Shown: positions 11,433 to 22,585 of the stretch, one piece after another
Position numbering within the stretch: position 1 is the stretch's first letter
How the letters are laid out: every line of letters starts with the position of its first letter
Assembly: GCA_003707065.3 (NCBI GenBank)
Contig: PPXM03000004.1
Span: 868,001-932,000, forward strand
DNA from: Trigonopsis variabilis
Lineage: Eukaryota; Ascomycota; Trigonopsidomycetes; Trigonopsidales; Trigonopsidaceae
Length of the DNA: 64,000 nt
Direction: 5' to 3'
Translations under genes and position numbers: made by a program
Notes under the pieces: model-generated
What the model saw: the letters and a program-made list of their open reading frames with translations, nothing else
Database searches by the model: none
Told to the model about the DNA's origin: nothing

Positions 11433-12047
11433 TTACACGCCAACCAGTACATAGATAATCTTTCCCACGAGGCGGACGACTTTTCGGACGACCTTGCCAA
11501 CAAAAGACCTATTTGCACATGAAGGGCTCTCAGGACAAGAGACAGGCTCGCTGGGAGCCGGCTGAGGGCAGCAAGGACACTGGGAAGAGCCCTCAGTGGC
11601 ACTAGACTGACATGGACAGCATGATTGACTAGCTGTGGAAGTCGATCCTGGCTCGAGCGTAATTGTCTTGGTCATCAGCGTAGTCAAAGTGCCAGTGTAA
11701 GGGATCGAAATGGTCGTTCCTGCCATTTCATATGTAGTGAACAAGGTGGTGGTAGAGAGAGAAAACGAATACAAGTCTTTGGTGGCCGTCATCGTGGTAT
11801 GAACGGTCGAGAGATCGTACGCATAATGGTACTCTGGGACCAGAATTGTCGTCCACTGCGTCACCCAAGTCTCGAAAGGCACCTCAATAGTCGATTCCCG
11901 CTCTACCCAGTCGACTGGCTGGCACGAGCCGGTTGGACAAGGAGCATAAGTGATCTCGGGAATGACCACCGTGATGGTATCATACAAAGGTGTATCTGGA
12001 GACATCTGGGCATAGCAAAGACCGATAACTAAAGAGAAGATAATCAT
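11433..12047 (-). CDS. Small secreted Cys-rich protein with basic hydrophobic tail
   Basis: A single exon encodes 204 residues and is not recognised as any known family. It starts with a signal peptide (MIIFSLVIGLCYAQ) and continues with a Thr/Tyr/Val-rich beta-type region containing repeats such as TTMTATKDLYSFSLSTTT. A Cys cluster (SCCPCQSS...QCPCCPQP...SCPESPSC) follows, with 9 Cys in under 40 residues. The end is a basic, hydrophobic helix (FVGKVVRKVVRLVGKIIYV). A TATA box at 12087-12093 on the same strand, 40 bp upstream of the ATG, supports the chosen start. The Thr-rich part resembles fungal wall or surface proteins. The tail is too basic for a normal GPI signal. Confidence 0.7.
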   Translation of the reverse strand: MIIFSLVIGLCYAQMSPDTPLYDTITVVIPEITYAPCPTGSCQPVDWVERESTIEVPFETWVTQWTTILVPEYHYAYDLSTVHTTMTATKDLYSFSLSTTTLFTTYEMAGTTISIPYTGTLTTLMTKTITLEPGSTSTASQSCCPCQSSATEGSSQCPCCPQPAPSEPVSCPESPSCANRSFVGKVVRKVVRLVGKIIYVLVGV

Positions 12048-13175
12048 AACTTGTGTTCACGAGATCAGTCAATGCCAGCATCTCAGCTTTATAAGCCAGA
12101 GCCGCCTCAGACGCCTCGAGTGGACCTGACGCCCGAGTAGCTTCATATTATCCATCAATTTTGGTATTACTGGATAAGATCTATTAGTCTCGTGGAGGTA
12201 TCGTGAAGGTCTCGTTGGTCTCGTTGGATGTGAATCAACAGTGCAAATACTCGTACGAGTCTAGATACAGACGCAAGACATATTTCTGTACCAAGAAAGA
12301 AACTAGCCCTCTTAGATTTGAATTCCTCATTCTTGGAGCCGCATTTGGTCAGCATGACTCACGAGATGACCTGAATTTTGCGCTTCTTGATTGGCCGATC
12401 TAATGACTATGACTGCCGATCGTGCGAAAAATCTGGAAATCGCCCTATGTAAAGAGCAGCTCCGACTACAGTCTTCAAGCTCCTCGAGTTGTGATGAACG
12501 ACCACGACGATGCAAGAGACTAGGCTCATCTTTACCAGTGCCCAGGCGAACGGTGCTTAAATCCGAGGGGATTGGCTCAATTGGGAAGGCCCGTACCATT
12601 TTGTCAAGGGTCGTAATCATAAGCGGGGTCAGAATTCACCATTGGCGTCTGTCCTGGCAGGCTTAATGTCAAGCACTTCTGCGATAACTTATCTTGAAGG
12701 CATCGTTTGCACGCTTGCATAGAGTTTAATCTGCTCTATAACTTGGAAAGGGAAGGGTACTTGGAGTCAGACCTATGGGAACATTTCTTTTTACGTGTTG
12801 AGTTCTCGGTTGCATCGGTAACACATTTATGTTCTGTAGCGCACAACTTCTTATCAGGAACAAGACCAGTGAGACCAGACAGATAAACTGAACCAGACTA
12901 GCCAGAATAAACATTTAATCTCGAGAAACTTCACTAGACTAGTTGTAAACCACAATTCTCGCTAGTCAATTAGATCTCTGTTAGGTGGGCGTGTTGTTGG
13001 CATGACAACGGGCCCTACCCCCCAATCATCCAATTCTTGGAGCGGAGGGCCAAATTTTCTTTCAACCTTTACCTTGCCAAGCTAGATCTTGCTAAGGTGA
13101 AAAAACCCGCATTGCTTTTTGATATAGAATCTTTGTCGATTTTTTGAGGTCTGTCTATCAATCGAGCAAGGAATC
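12048..13175. other. Intergenic region upstream of pyruvate carboxylase
   Basis: Divergent promoters of the secreted protein and of pyruvate carboxylase. A 62-residue reverse frame (12914-12726) begins with a hydrophobic stretch (MFILASLVQFICLVSLVLFL) and could be a tiny membrane or secreted peptide, but nothing else supports it. No other gene is seen. Confidence 0.4.
12087..12093 (-). promoter_or_regulatory. TATA box of the secreted Cys-rich protein gene
   Basis: TATAAAG on the reverse strand lies 40 bp before the ATG at 12047. Confidence 0.55.
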
Positions 13176-16100
13176 ATGTCGACCGAAGAAGCTACCATGC
13201 TCCGGATGCGAGAAAACTCGTCAATCCTAGGAGGAGAAATGAAAAAGATCTTGGGTAATTGAGCTATGTTGCTTCTTTATTCTAACCTTCTAGTCGCCAA
13301 TCGAGGTGAAATCCGTAAGTGCACCTTTTCCCATGCCTAGTCCGATCATGGTCCGGATAACATAATCTTGCTTTGGTTTGCCTTTCCATCGATTATCTGG
13401 GGCTCCAATGGTATCGTTTACAGCTAACTTTTAGCGATTCGTATCTTCCGTACCGCTCACGAGCTCAGTTTGCTTACGGTGGCCATCTATTCCCATGAAG
13501 ACCGGTTATCAATGCATCGCCAAAGTAAGTGGCTGTTTTATTATATAACGTGGGCTAATACTTTTCTTTCTAGAGGCGGATGAAGCTTATCAGATTGGTA
13601 AACTGGGCCAATACACGCCAGTGCAGGCTTATCTTCAGATCGATGAGATCATCAAGATTGCAAAGGCTCACAACGTGAACATGATCCATCCTGGCTACGG
13701 CTTCCTATCGGAAAACTCAGAATTTGCTAGAAAGGTAGAAGAAGCCGGAATGGCCTGGGTTGGTCCTCCTTACACGGTCATTGATGCCCTGGGTGATAAG
13801 GTCTCGGCTCGTAAGCTAGCCATTGAGAATAACGTCCCGGTCATTCCTGGTACTCCCGGACCAATTGAAGACCCAGCTGAGGCTGAAGCTTTTGTCGAGA
13901 AATACGGGTACCCTGTTATCATTAAAGCTGCCTTTGGAGGTGGTGGCCGCGGTATGCGCGTCGTTCGTGAAGGCGACGACATCCGTGATGCTTTCCAGCG
14001 AGCTGCCTCGGAAGCCTTGACCGCCTTTGGTAACGGCACCGTCTTTATCGAGCGATTCTTGGACCGACCCAAGCACATCGAGGTCCAGCTTCTCGGCGAC
14101 GGCCAGGGAAATGTCATCCATCTCTTTGAGCGAGATTGCTCGGTGCAACGTCGTCACCAGAAGGTCGTCGAAGTGGCTCCCGCTAAGGATTTGCCTGTTG
14201 ATGTGCGCAATGCCATCCTCAACGATGCCGTCAAGCTCGCAAAGGCCGTCAACTATCGCAACGCTGGTACTGCTGAGTTCTTGGTCGATCAGCAAAATCG
14301 CCATTATTTCATTGAAGTCAACCCTCGTATTCAAGTCGAACATACAATCACAGAGGAAGTGACTGGTATTGACATCGTGGCCGCCCAGATCCAGATTGCT
14401 GCTGGCGCTACTCTCTCCCACTTGGGATTGTCGCAGGATCGAATCACCACGAGAGGATTCGCTATCCAATGTCGAATCACCACAGAAGATCCCAGCAAGA
14501 ACTTCCAGCCAGACACAGGTAAGATCGAAGTCTATCGATCTGCTGGAGGCAATGGTGTCCGTCTCGACGGTGGCAATGGCTTTGCTGGAGCCGTTATCAC
14601 TCCTCACTACGATTCCATGTTGGTCAAGTGTACTTGCTCAGGGTCGACCTACGAGATCACTCGAAGGAAGATTATCCGTGCTCTGGTCGAGTTCCGTATT
14701 CGAGGAGTCAAGACTAACATTCCTTTCCTCTTGACTCTTTTGACTCACGAAGTCTTTATTGCTGGTGACTGCTGGACTACCTTTATTGACGATACTCCAT
14801 CTCTTTTCACCCTGATGAAGTCTCAAAACCGGGCCCAGAAATTGTTGGCCTATCTTGGTGATCTCGCCGTCAATGGCTCCTCCATCAAGGGCCAGATCGG
14901 TGACCCTAAACTCTCCAACGCTGCAATCATTCCTACTCTCAAGGATGCTCTTACTGGCGATGTCATTGATATCTCGTCTCCTTGCAGCAAAGGCTGGCGT
15001 AACATCATCGTGCAAGATGGTCCCGAGGCTTTTGCTAAGGCCGTCCGCGGTTATCGGGGAACTTTACTGATGGACACGACCTGGAGAGATGCTCATCAGT
15101 CTTTACTTGCAACTCGAGTGAGAACTATTGATATGCAAAATATTGCGTCTACTACATCCTATGCCCTGGCCAACTGTTTTGCTTTAGAATGTTGGGGAGG
15201 CGCTACGTTCGACGTGGCCATGAGATTCTTACACGAAGATCCTTGGGAGCGTCTCAAGACTCTCCGCAAGCTCGTTCCCAATATTCCTTTCCAAATGCTT
15301 CTTCGAGGAGCCAATGGTGTTGCTTATTCATCCTTGCCGGATAACGCAATCGACCATTTTGTTGTTCGAGCCAAGCATTGTGGTGTCGATATTTTCCGCG
15401 TCTTTGATGCCCTCAACGATCTCGATCAACTCAAGGTTGGCGTCGATGCCGTCAAGAAGGCCGGCGGTGTTGTCGAGGCTACCATCTGCTATAGTGGAGA
15501 CATGCTGAACCCCAAAAAGAAATACAATCTCGAGTATTATCTTTCATTAGTCGACAAGATTGTCGCAATGGGAACGCATATCCTTGGAATTAAGGATATG
15601 GCTGGCACGATGAAGCCAAAGGCTGCGTCCACTCTCATCGGCGCTATCCGCAGTCGATATCCCGACCTGCCCATCCACGTCCATACCCATGACTCTGCTG
15701 GTACTGGTGTTGCCTCTATGGCTGAGGCCGCTCTTGCTGGTGCGGATGCGGTGGATGTTGCCTCCAATTCCATGTCTGGCTTGACTTCTCAGCCGTCCAT
15801 TTCGGCGCTTATCGCCACTCTTCAAGGTCAAATTGACACTGGCTTGAACTCTGACCACGTTCTTGAGATCGACTCTTACTGGGCCCAGATGAGACTTTTG
15901 TATTCTTGCTTCGAGGCCGACCTCAAGGGCCCTGATCCTGAGGTCTATAAACACGAGATTCCGGGAGGCCAATTGACCAATTTGCTGTTCCAGGCTCAGC
16001 AGCTCGGTCTCGGTGAGCAGTGGAAAGAGACCAAGCTTGCTTATGAGGAAGCTAATGAGCTTCTGGGTGATATCATCAAGGTCACTCCTACGTCCAAGGT

Positions 16101-16905
16101 GGTTGGAGATTTGGCTCAGTTCATGGTGTCCAACAAGCTCACGCCTCATGACGTTGTTGACAAGGCTGCTACATTGGACTTCCCCAACTCGGTTCTTGAT
16201 TATTTTGAGGGATTGATTGGCCAACCCTATGGCGGTTTCCCCGAGCCGCTACGGACACGAGCTCTTCGCGGACGACGAAAGTTGAGCGAGCGACCTGGTA
16301 AATATCTTCCTCCTCTCGACTTCACCAAGATTCGAGCTGAGCTTACGGAGAAATACGGACATGTCACAGAAGAAGATATAGCCTCGTATGTGATGTATCC
16401 CAAGGTGTTTGAAGAGTTCAAGAAGTGGACTTCACTCTACGGGGACCTTAGTGTCTTGCCTACCCGCTTTTTCTTAAAGTCTCCCACTATTGGAGAGGAG
16501 TTCTCGGTTGAGATTGAGCAAGGTAAAGTCCTGATCCTCAAGTTGCTTGCCATTGGCCCCTTGTCACTCCACACCGGCCAGCGCGAGGTTTTCTTTGAGA
16601 TGAATGGAGAAATCCGGGCCTGTCTGGTTGATGACAAGCATGCTGCTGTGGACGCCGTTGTCCGGCCCAAGGCCGATCCCAGCAACCCCAATGATGTTGG
16701 AGCCCCCATGTCTGGCGTGGTTGTCGAGATTCGGGTCAAGGATGGCACGGATGTCAAGAAGGGAGATCCTATTGTGGTTCTGTCCGCAATGAAGATGGAA
16801 ATGGTGGTGTCTGCCCCCAACAGCGGTATTGTTGCCAATCTCTCTGTGAAGGAGGGCGATTCAGTGGACGGTTCCGATTTGATTTGCAAGATTACCAAAC
16901 CATAG
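13176..16905 (+). CDS. PYC1: Pyruvate carboxylase
   Basis: This is a biotin-dependent enzyme that makes oxaloacetate from pyruvate and bicarbonate, feeding the TCA cycle and gluconeogenesis. Four exons (13176-13254, 13294-13314, 13435-13524, 13574-16905; introns of 39, 120 and 49 nt) give 1173 residues (yeast Pyc is about 1178). Exon 2 is only 21 nt and encodes the VANRGEI core that opens the biotin carboxylase domain. The ATP-grasp region (GGGGRGMRVV) and the active-site EVNPRIQVEHTITEE follow to about residue 470. The carboxyltransferase domain begins at LLMDTTWRDAHQSLLATRVR and has the metal-binding HVHTHD motif. The C-terminal biotinyl domain has SAMKMEM with the biotinylated Lys at residue 1137. 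The N-terminus shows no clear mitochondrial presequence, so a cytosolic enzyme as in yeast is inferred. Confidence 0.96.
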
Positions 16906-17224
16906 ATGTTTAGGTTGGCTTTGTCGAGTTATATAATTTGTGTGAGATACGCGTAGCGCTCCCAAGCACACGCAACTGCCCCATCATGCGCCCTTGAACG
17001 TGGACTCGAGACATATAAGCTCAATTTAATAATAAGCAACTAATCTTATGTCATAAAGAACAATCTTAATCCCAGCGAACGCGAAGAGTAGAGGTCATTG
17101 ACCATTGCAGAGCGCTCTAAACCCAGCACACTAGGTAACCATCTGGACCTATCGCTCCCGAGACGAGATAACTCTCGACCCCACAGTGTGAAAAGAATCA
17201 AAAGTTTATCCGATTTTTCTCTTG
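16906..17224. other. Intergenic region, pyruvate carboxylase to ArfGAP
   Basis: A tandem-orientation spacer of 319 bp with an AT-rich 3' flank (taatttgtgtg, aatttaataataagc). No gene is seen. Confidence 0.5.
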
Positions 17225-20200
17225 ATGGGCGCTATTTCTAGTGTTCCAATCTCCAGCTTGGAGTCTCTAAGGGACACTGTTCCAATATGTCTCAACGAGA
17301 GCGCTCAAGGTAAGCGGGCCAGTTGCAATCAGACGAATAGTCTACTGAGCTGCGGCAAACGGCAACTATGATCTTGATTGTGTCTATTTAGTCACTAACG
17401 AGTCAGTGGGATCGATATCAATCCAGGTATCAGACGGAGATGGCCACGATTACATGAAAATACAAAGCAATGACACGTTTACGAGAATGAAAGTCGAACG
17501 CCAGAGTAAAGTGGAACTGGTGGAGTATATTGAAGATCCAACATGTCCAGGAAGCTCTGAGCCTCCTCTATTGCTGAAATTATACAATATACCTGGTCTG
17601 CGATTGAATTTTCGTCTTTCTGTCAAAGAATCTCGTGGACTGAAAGACCTTTTTATGATGAGCTCATCTAGCCAGCATGAAATCGATGGCTTGGTCAATG
17701 AATATCGGGATAGTCTTCTATCAGGCGGAAGTGGTGCCAAAGAACCCAGCCTCCACGAGAATGTGAGTTACAGACCAAGGGCACATCTAACTGTTGAGGG
17801 CAAATCGATACAAAAAATGGATCTAGTGGAACACGAGGATTCGGGTGTCTTGTATGGTTTATATTGGTCTTCGTATCCGCCTCAAGATGGCAGCTCATTG
17901 GGCTGGCGGCAATCTTTTCAGGTGAGATCTATTAGATTTGCGCAGAATGCTGACTGGTAGATCTTGAGCAAAGGTGAGAAAGGTCTCGAGCCAATAGTTC
18001 TTGGAACTATCTGGATTGATGCCAGGGTACCAGAATCTTGGAAGCATTCATCAAGGGACGGTCAAGCTCAGTCGACAAGTGAACCTTTGGTCACGTCTGC
18101 TAGCGATCTTAGTGAAGGGTCCAGCGGAGAAAGTCTCCGAGACAATCGACGTCTTTACGGCACTGAGCTTGACGAAGAGACTCGATCTGCGGGGGAACAA
18201 CCTGGTGTTAATGAAGGACTAAGGAGTCGACCAATTCCTATATTTGGTGATTCACCTCGAGGATCCCCTGGTAAACGATCTCCAGCCAGGCGCGTGCCCA
18301 TTCGAGCAAAACCTTACTCTGACGATCTTGCTGATTCAAATATTAAATTGACCCTAACCAATACCCCGAGTTCATCAGATATTCACTATCAGCCCGAAGA
18401 TGGGCCCTTGTTTCGAGCCACTATTGGTCTTCTTGAGAAGAAGACGGCCTTATCCAAAGCTAAAGTAAAACGACTAATTAAGGTGTCAAGTGCATTATAC
18501 GACATGATCCAAGAAGAAGCTGAGACCGTGAGACTCTTCCTCGATGCCCTTAACGATCTGCCAGATTCATATCAGTCTGCTTTTCATGAGATTGGAAATC
18601 TTGTCTCGTCTGTGTTCCGATCCCTTTCTCTATTCATCCGGATGTTTGGCGATAATCTGTCCACCCGAGTCATTGAACCTCTTAGATCGTTCTACGATAA
18701 CGAGATCAAGACGTTTGAAGGGAGAAAACGGCTTTTCGAAGATGAGTCTAAAGACTATTATGCCTGGCTACGACGATACCTAGCAATCAAAGAGGAAGAT
18801 AAGGATAAAAAGAAACTGGCTAATGACTCCAAATACCAAGATAAAAGCCGAGCGTTTGAATTGGAACGGTTCGACTATTATAGTTTTCTCTATGATATGC
18901 ATGGAGGCTACAAAGAGCGACAACTCGCTCAACATCTGCTGGAGTTTGCTTTCAAGTTAGCCAGACAGCTCGAAAGCCTTTCGACCGATGCAAGTCCTAT
19001 GGTGGTATCCCTATCGTCCTATCTCGGCAAGCTTAACCAGGTCAACAAGGAATGGACTCTGCTGCGGTCTGTCCGCCAAGAAAACCGGCGAAAAATCGAG
19101 CAGGGTTTCATGCCTGACCCCGACAGTGACTTTTTGGGCGCATCCACTGCTGCTTCTCCCTTGCGATCGATTTCTGAAACTCCTCCTCGTCCCAAGTTAC
19201 ACATTAATCCTGTTTCTGATATCTATTCTGGTGAAGAATCGCCACTTGCTAATAATCAAGCTTTCTTGACGGCCAGTCTAGGTGCCGATTCGGATCTTGA
19301 AGGAGGCTCTCGCACTCGCGCCATCGACTCCACCCAACTGACCTCTTTAGCTGGGTCGAGTGGCGAACCTGGTCTGGGGGATGGTTCTTCCACCAAACAA
19401 GGACTTCTTTGGGCCATGAGCAGGGCCAACGAAAGTACGACCAGAAACCCGATGCCACGAACGGGAGCTAGAAATCTCACCAATAAAGCTGGATGGCATA
19501 AATTCTGGGTCGTCGTCGACGATGGTCGGCTTTGTGAGTACAGCAACTGGAAACAAACACCCGAGCTCCATGGTGATCCCGTCAACTTGCAAATGGCTAC
19601 GGTGAGGCCTTATAAAGGAGATCGGCGGTTCTGTTTCGAGCTTATCGGGCCGCAGTTTCAGAGAGTCTATCAGACAACGTCTGATGCAGACGTATCTTCG
19701 TGGGTATCAGCCCTCCAAAATGCTATCTCCATGTCTCATTCTCGCCCTCTTCGCGAAAAGCAAGAGCGTCGTGGATCACCTCATCGAGGGAGAAATGCCG
19801 TTCAGATATCCTCTCCTGGCGCTCCTCTGTTGAGTGCTGGAGAACCGAGTGGAATCCAACGCCTTTTCTCTAAAGGGCTCAAATCTGGCGGACCCGTTAG
19901 TGTTGACCCTAAAAGTCAACAAATCCGGTCTCCTGAGCATTTCAATCCTGCTGAAATTCTCCAAGATGACGCTCATTACTCATCCTCTTCCCTACTTTCG
20001 AAAGTGCGAGCAGCTGATCCTGAAAATCGCGTCTGTGCTGACTGCTCAACTACATCTAATGTCGAGTGGGTCTCCATTAATCTCCTTGTGGTAGTGTGTA
20101 TCAATTGTGGAGGTGTTCATCGGTCTTTGGGCACTCAGGTATCCAAATTACGGTCTTTAACCCTTGATACGTCGACATTTACGCCAGATTTGACAAATCT

Positions 20201-20771
20201 GGTCCTGCAGATGGGAAATACGCAGGCGAACCGGATATGGGAAGCGCGACTGGAAGAGAGTGGCTGGAAGAAGCCTGAGGGCGAAGCGGCCAGCGTGGAC
20301 AAGCGAAAAGCTTTTATCACGGCCAAGTATGTGGAGCATAAGTTCGTGGCCAGCGAAAGCGACCCCGATGGACAGCTGCGGGCAGCTATCCGGAAGAACT
20401 CACTGAAAGATGTTCTCCATGCTCTTGCTAGCGGGGCCAATGTTCTGGACGGCTTGCTTGCCGACCAGTTGAGGAATTACGAAAACGAAACTCGCGCAAC
20501 AAGCAGAGCAAGCAGTATTACGACTTCCATGAAGGGTTTATCGTTTGATGATGCGCGAGAATTGGAGCAGGAGCGAAGACGGATCCTTATCTACGCGTTG
20601 CGAAAGGCTCCTGAAGGAGAACTATTTCCTATCGCCGAACTGCTTATCCAGTGGGGTGTCCGCTTGCCAGAATTGGAGGCAGATCAAGTGAAGAGCGAGT
20701 TGTCGCCGGCGGCACGAACGTTCCTACATGATAAGAAGGGAGTGCTCCATGGAAGAGAGCCTCAAGGGTGA
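17225..20771 (+). CDS. csx2: BAR-PH-ArfGAP protein (Csx2/ACAP type)
   Basis: This is a GTPase-activating protein for Arf GTPases, acting at curved membranes in traffic. Exons 17225-17309, 17392-17921 and 17961-20771 (introns of 82 and 39 nt) give 1141 residues. Exon 1 encodes MGAISSVPISS, an N-myristoylation-type start as in filamentous-fungal relatives. Residues about 350-590 form a BAR-like coiled coil (LSKAKVKRLIKVSSALYDMI onward). A PH domain at about 713-800 has the NKAGWHKFWVVV opening and the terminal Trp. The ArfGAP zinc finger starts at Cys897 and Cys900, with the second Cys pair at 918/921, and CINCGGVHRSLG carries the arginine finger at about 926. A C-terminal helical extension of ~200 residues lacks clear ankyrin repeats. 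The first intron is supported mainly by the family N-terminus. Confidence 0.88.
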
Positions 20772-20884
20772 TGAGGATTTGTATGAATGTGTACTATAGG
20801 AGGGATTGTACCAGTTAATTGCAAATATTTAATTGAATACATCAGAAAGGGACCGTAGAATGAATATTTTGGGGAGCTCGAGAT

Positions 20885-22585
20885 TTAGAACTTGGCACCT
20901 TGGGCTTTGGCGACACGGACAGACTGTCGAACGGCCAGATCGAGCATGATTTCTTCCGAGCCACCAGGAATAGCATAGGCACGAACGTCTCTGTAGAGAC
21001 GTTCGATCTTGCCGCCCTGGCCTCGTTTGGAATATGAGAGACCTCCAAAGATTTGAGCCGCTTCTCGAGCGCAGTATTCAAACGCTTGGGTGGTCACAGC
21101 TTTGCAGCCGGCGATCGCTCCACCAAGACGAAGAGTAGCTTCGGTCTCGTCCATGACCTGAAGCTGATAGAGCAGCTTCTCAAGCCAGGCGTATGTGGAT
21201 TCTACGCGAATGGCCATGTTTGCCAGTTTATTTCGGATGACGGCGTGTTCGATTAACGGCTTGCCAAAGGTCTTTCGTTTATGGGCGTATTTGAGCGATT
21301 CTTCGAGGCAGTCTCTTGCGAACCGCGTACCCTGGATGATAATGCCAATTCGCTCATGGTTAAAGTTCGACATAATGACCTTGAAACCCTTGTTTTCCTT
21401 GCCAATCAGGTATTCCACTGGCACTTTGACATCTTCAAAGGTGACGTAGGTAGTGGCTGATCCCTTGACTCCCATGACATCCATAGGCCGGACAGAGACG
21501 CCCGGCATCGTCTTCTCGATAAGAACGACGGAAATTCCATTCATGCCTTTGCCGCCAGTTCGCACGGCAACGGTGAAGTAGTCTGCCAGATAGCCATTGG
21601 TAATCCACTTCTTTTCACCATTCACAATATAGTGTTTACCATCCTGAGATTTCTCGGCCGTCGTAGTCAAGTTTGCGACATCTGAGCCGGCATCGGGCTC
21701 AGTGATACAGAGACAGACTCGGCGCTTTCCTTCCAACAAATCAGGGAGGATTCTCTTTTTGACCTCGGGACGAGCAAAGCGGTAAATGGGAGGCAAGCCA
21801 ATACCTTGACCGCCGACCAAGTTCCAGACCAAGCCACCCGAGGCGGATCTGGAGAGCTCGTCGACAACGATGAGTTCATGGAACGCGTCCCAATCGTCAG
21901 GGTGGACGGATTTGGTGCGAACCGGCGTGTATTGAGAAGGATAAGTGCCCAGTCCTACTGCGCCAGCAAGGTAGCCTTTGGCACCAAATTCGGCAAAGAT
22001 CTCGGGGGGAACTGCAGCTTTGAGCTCCCAGTCATCAACATAAGGCATGATCTTTTCCTCGACCCACGCTCGGACTTCTTCACGGAGGCGAATGTGAGAC
22101 TCTTTAAAGTAGGGTGACCGGTATCCTTGGTACCAGTCTGGATCCCCAAACGGCACCATATCTCCAAACGTGGGAGGGGGAGCGGTTACGGCTGGTCTGG
22201 TTCCATCGGCGGGAGAACCAGTAGTGTTCAGCTCAAACGAGGGTGAAGCAGGCGAGTCCTGTTCTGGAGCAGGAAGAGGAGTTGTGGTAGTGGGACTGGT
22301 GGCGGCAGCGTCCGGAGCAGGAGGAGGAGCGGGCTGTGAATCTTGGGGAGCCGAGTCATCGCCTAGAGCGCCGATTTTGAACTTGGATCCAACCTGAGTC
22401 AAGACTGAAGGCGCGTGGTACTTGTGGAATTGCTTGGAAGCATCAGAGCCTGCCACTCGAGCCAGGATCTTCTTTCCTCCAGGATGTTCGTTTTGGAATG
22501 TCGTCAAATCGTAAACTGAACCGTCCACCGCAATCCATAGACTGTTAGGATTATTGTGTTTCTTGAGATCTTCGACAGACACCAT
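20885..22585 (-). CDS. Cytochrome b5-acyl-CoA dehydrogenase fusion protein
   Basis: A single exon encodes 566 residues. Residues 1-80 are a cytochrome b5 domain with HPGG (axial His34) and the second axial ligand in KYH (His57). A Pro/Ala/Ser linker (about 80-135) joins it to a full acyl-CoA dehydrogenase fold: N-terminal helices, the LCITEPDAGSDV flavin/substrate motif, the NGEKKWITNG stretch, and the C-terminal helices with QIFGGLSYS. Fungi have related fusions, thought to oxidise acyl-CoA-like or other substrates and pass electrons to heme. The physiological substrate is not established from sequence. The C-terminus ends GAKF, which is not a canonical PTS1, and no mitochondrial presequence is seen. 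The gene converges on the ArfGAP gene with a 113-bp gap. Confidence 0.9.
   Translation of the reverse strand: MVSVEDLKKHNNPNSLWIAVDGSVYDLTTFQNEHPGGKKILARVAGSDASKQFHKYHAPSVLTQVGSKFKIGALGDDSAPQDSQPAPPPAPDAAATSPTTTTPLPAPEQDSPASPSFELNTTGSPADGTRPAVTAPPPTFGDMVPFGDPDWYQGYRSPYFKESHIRLREEVRAWVEEKIMPYVDDWELKAAVPPEIFAEFGAKGYLAGAVGLGTYPSQYTPVRTKSVHPDDWDAFHELIVVDELSRSASGGLVWNLVGGQGIGLPPIYRFARPEVKKRILPDLLEGKRRVCLCITEPDAGSDVANLTTTAEKSQDGKHYIVNGEKKWITNGYLADYFTVAVRTGGKGMNGISVVLIEKTMPGVSVRPMDVMGVKGSATTYVTFEDVKVPVEYLIGKENKGFKVIMSNFNHERIGIIIQGTRFARDCLEESLKYAHKRKTFGKPLIEHAVIRNKLANMAIRVESTYAWLEKLLYQLQVMDETEATLRLGGAIAGCKAVTTQAFEYCAREAAQIFGGLSYSKRGQGGKIERLYRDVRAYAIPGGSEEIMLDLAVRQSVRVAKAQGAKF

Noticed and set aside
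13816-14607. A 263-residue frame antisense to pyruvate carboxylase
   Set aside because: It mirrors the strongly biased codons of the sense gene, has no recognisable content, and similar antisense frames occur opposite other conserved genes here.
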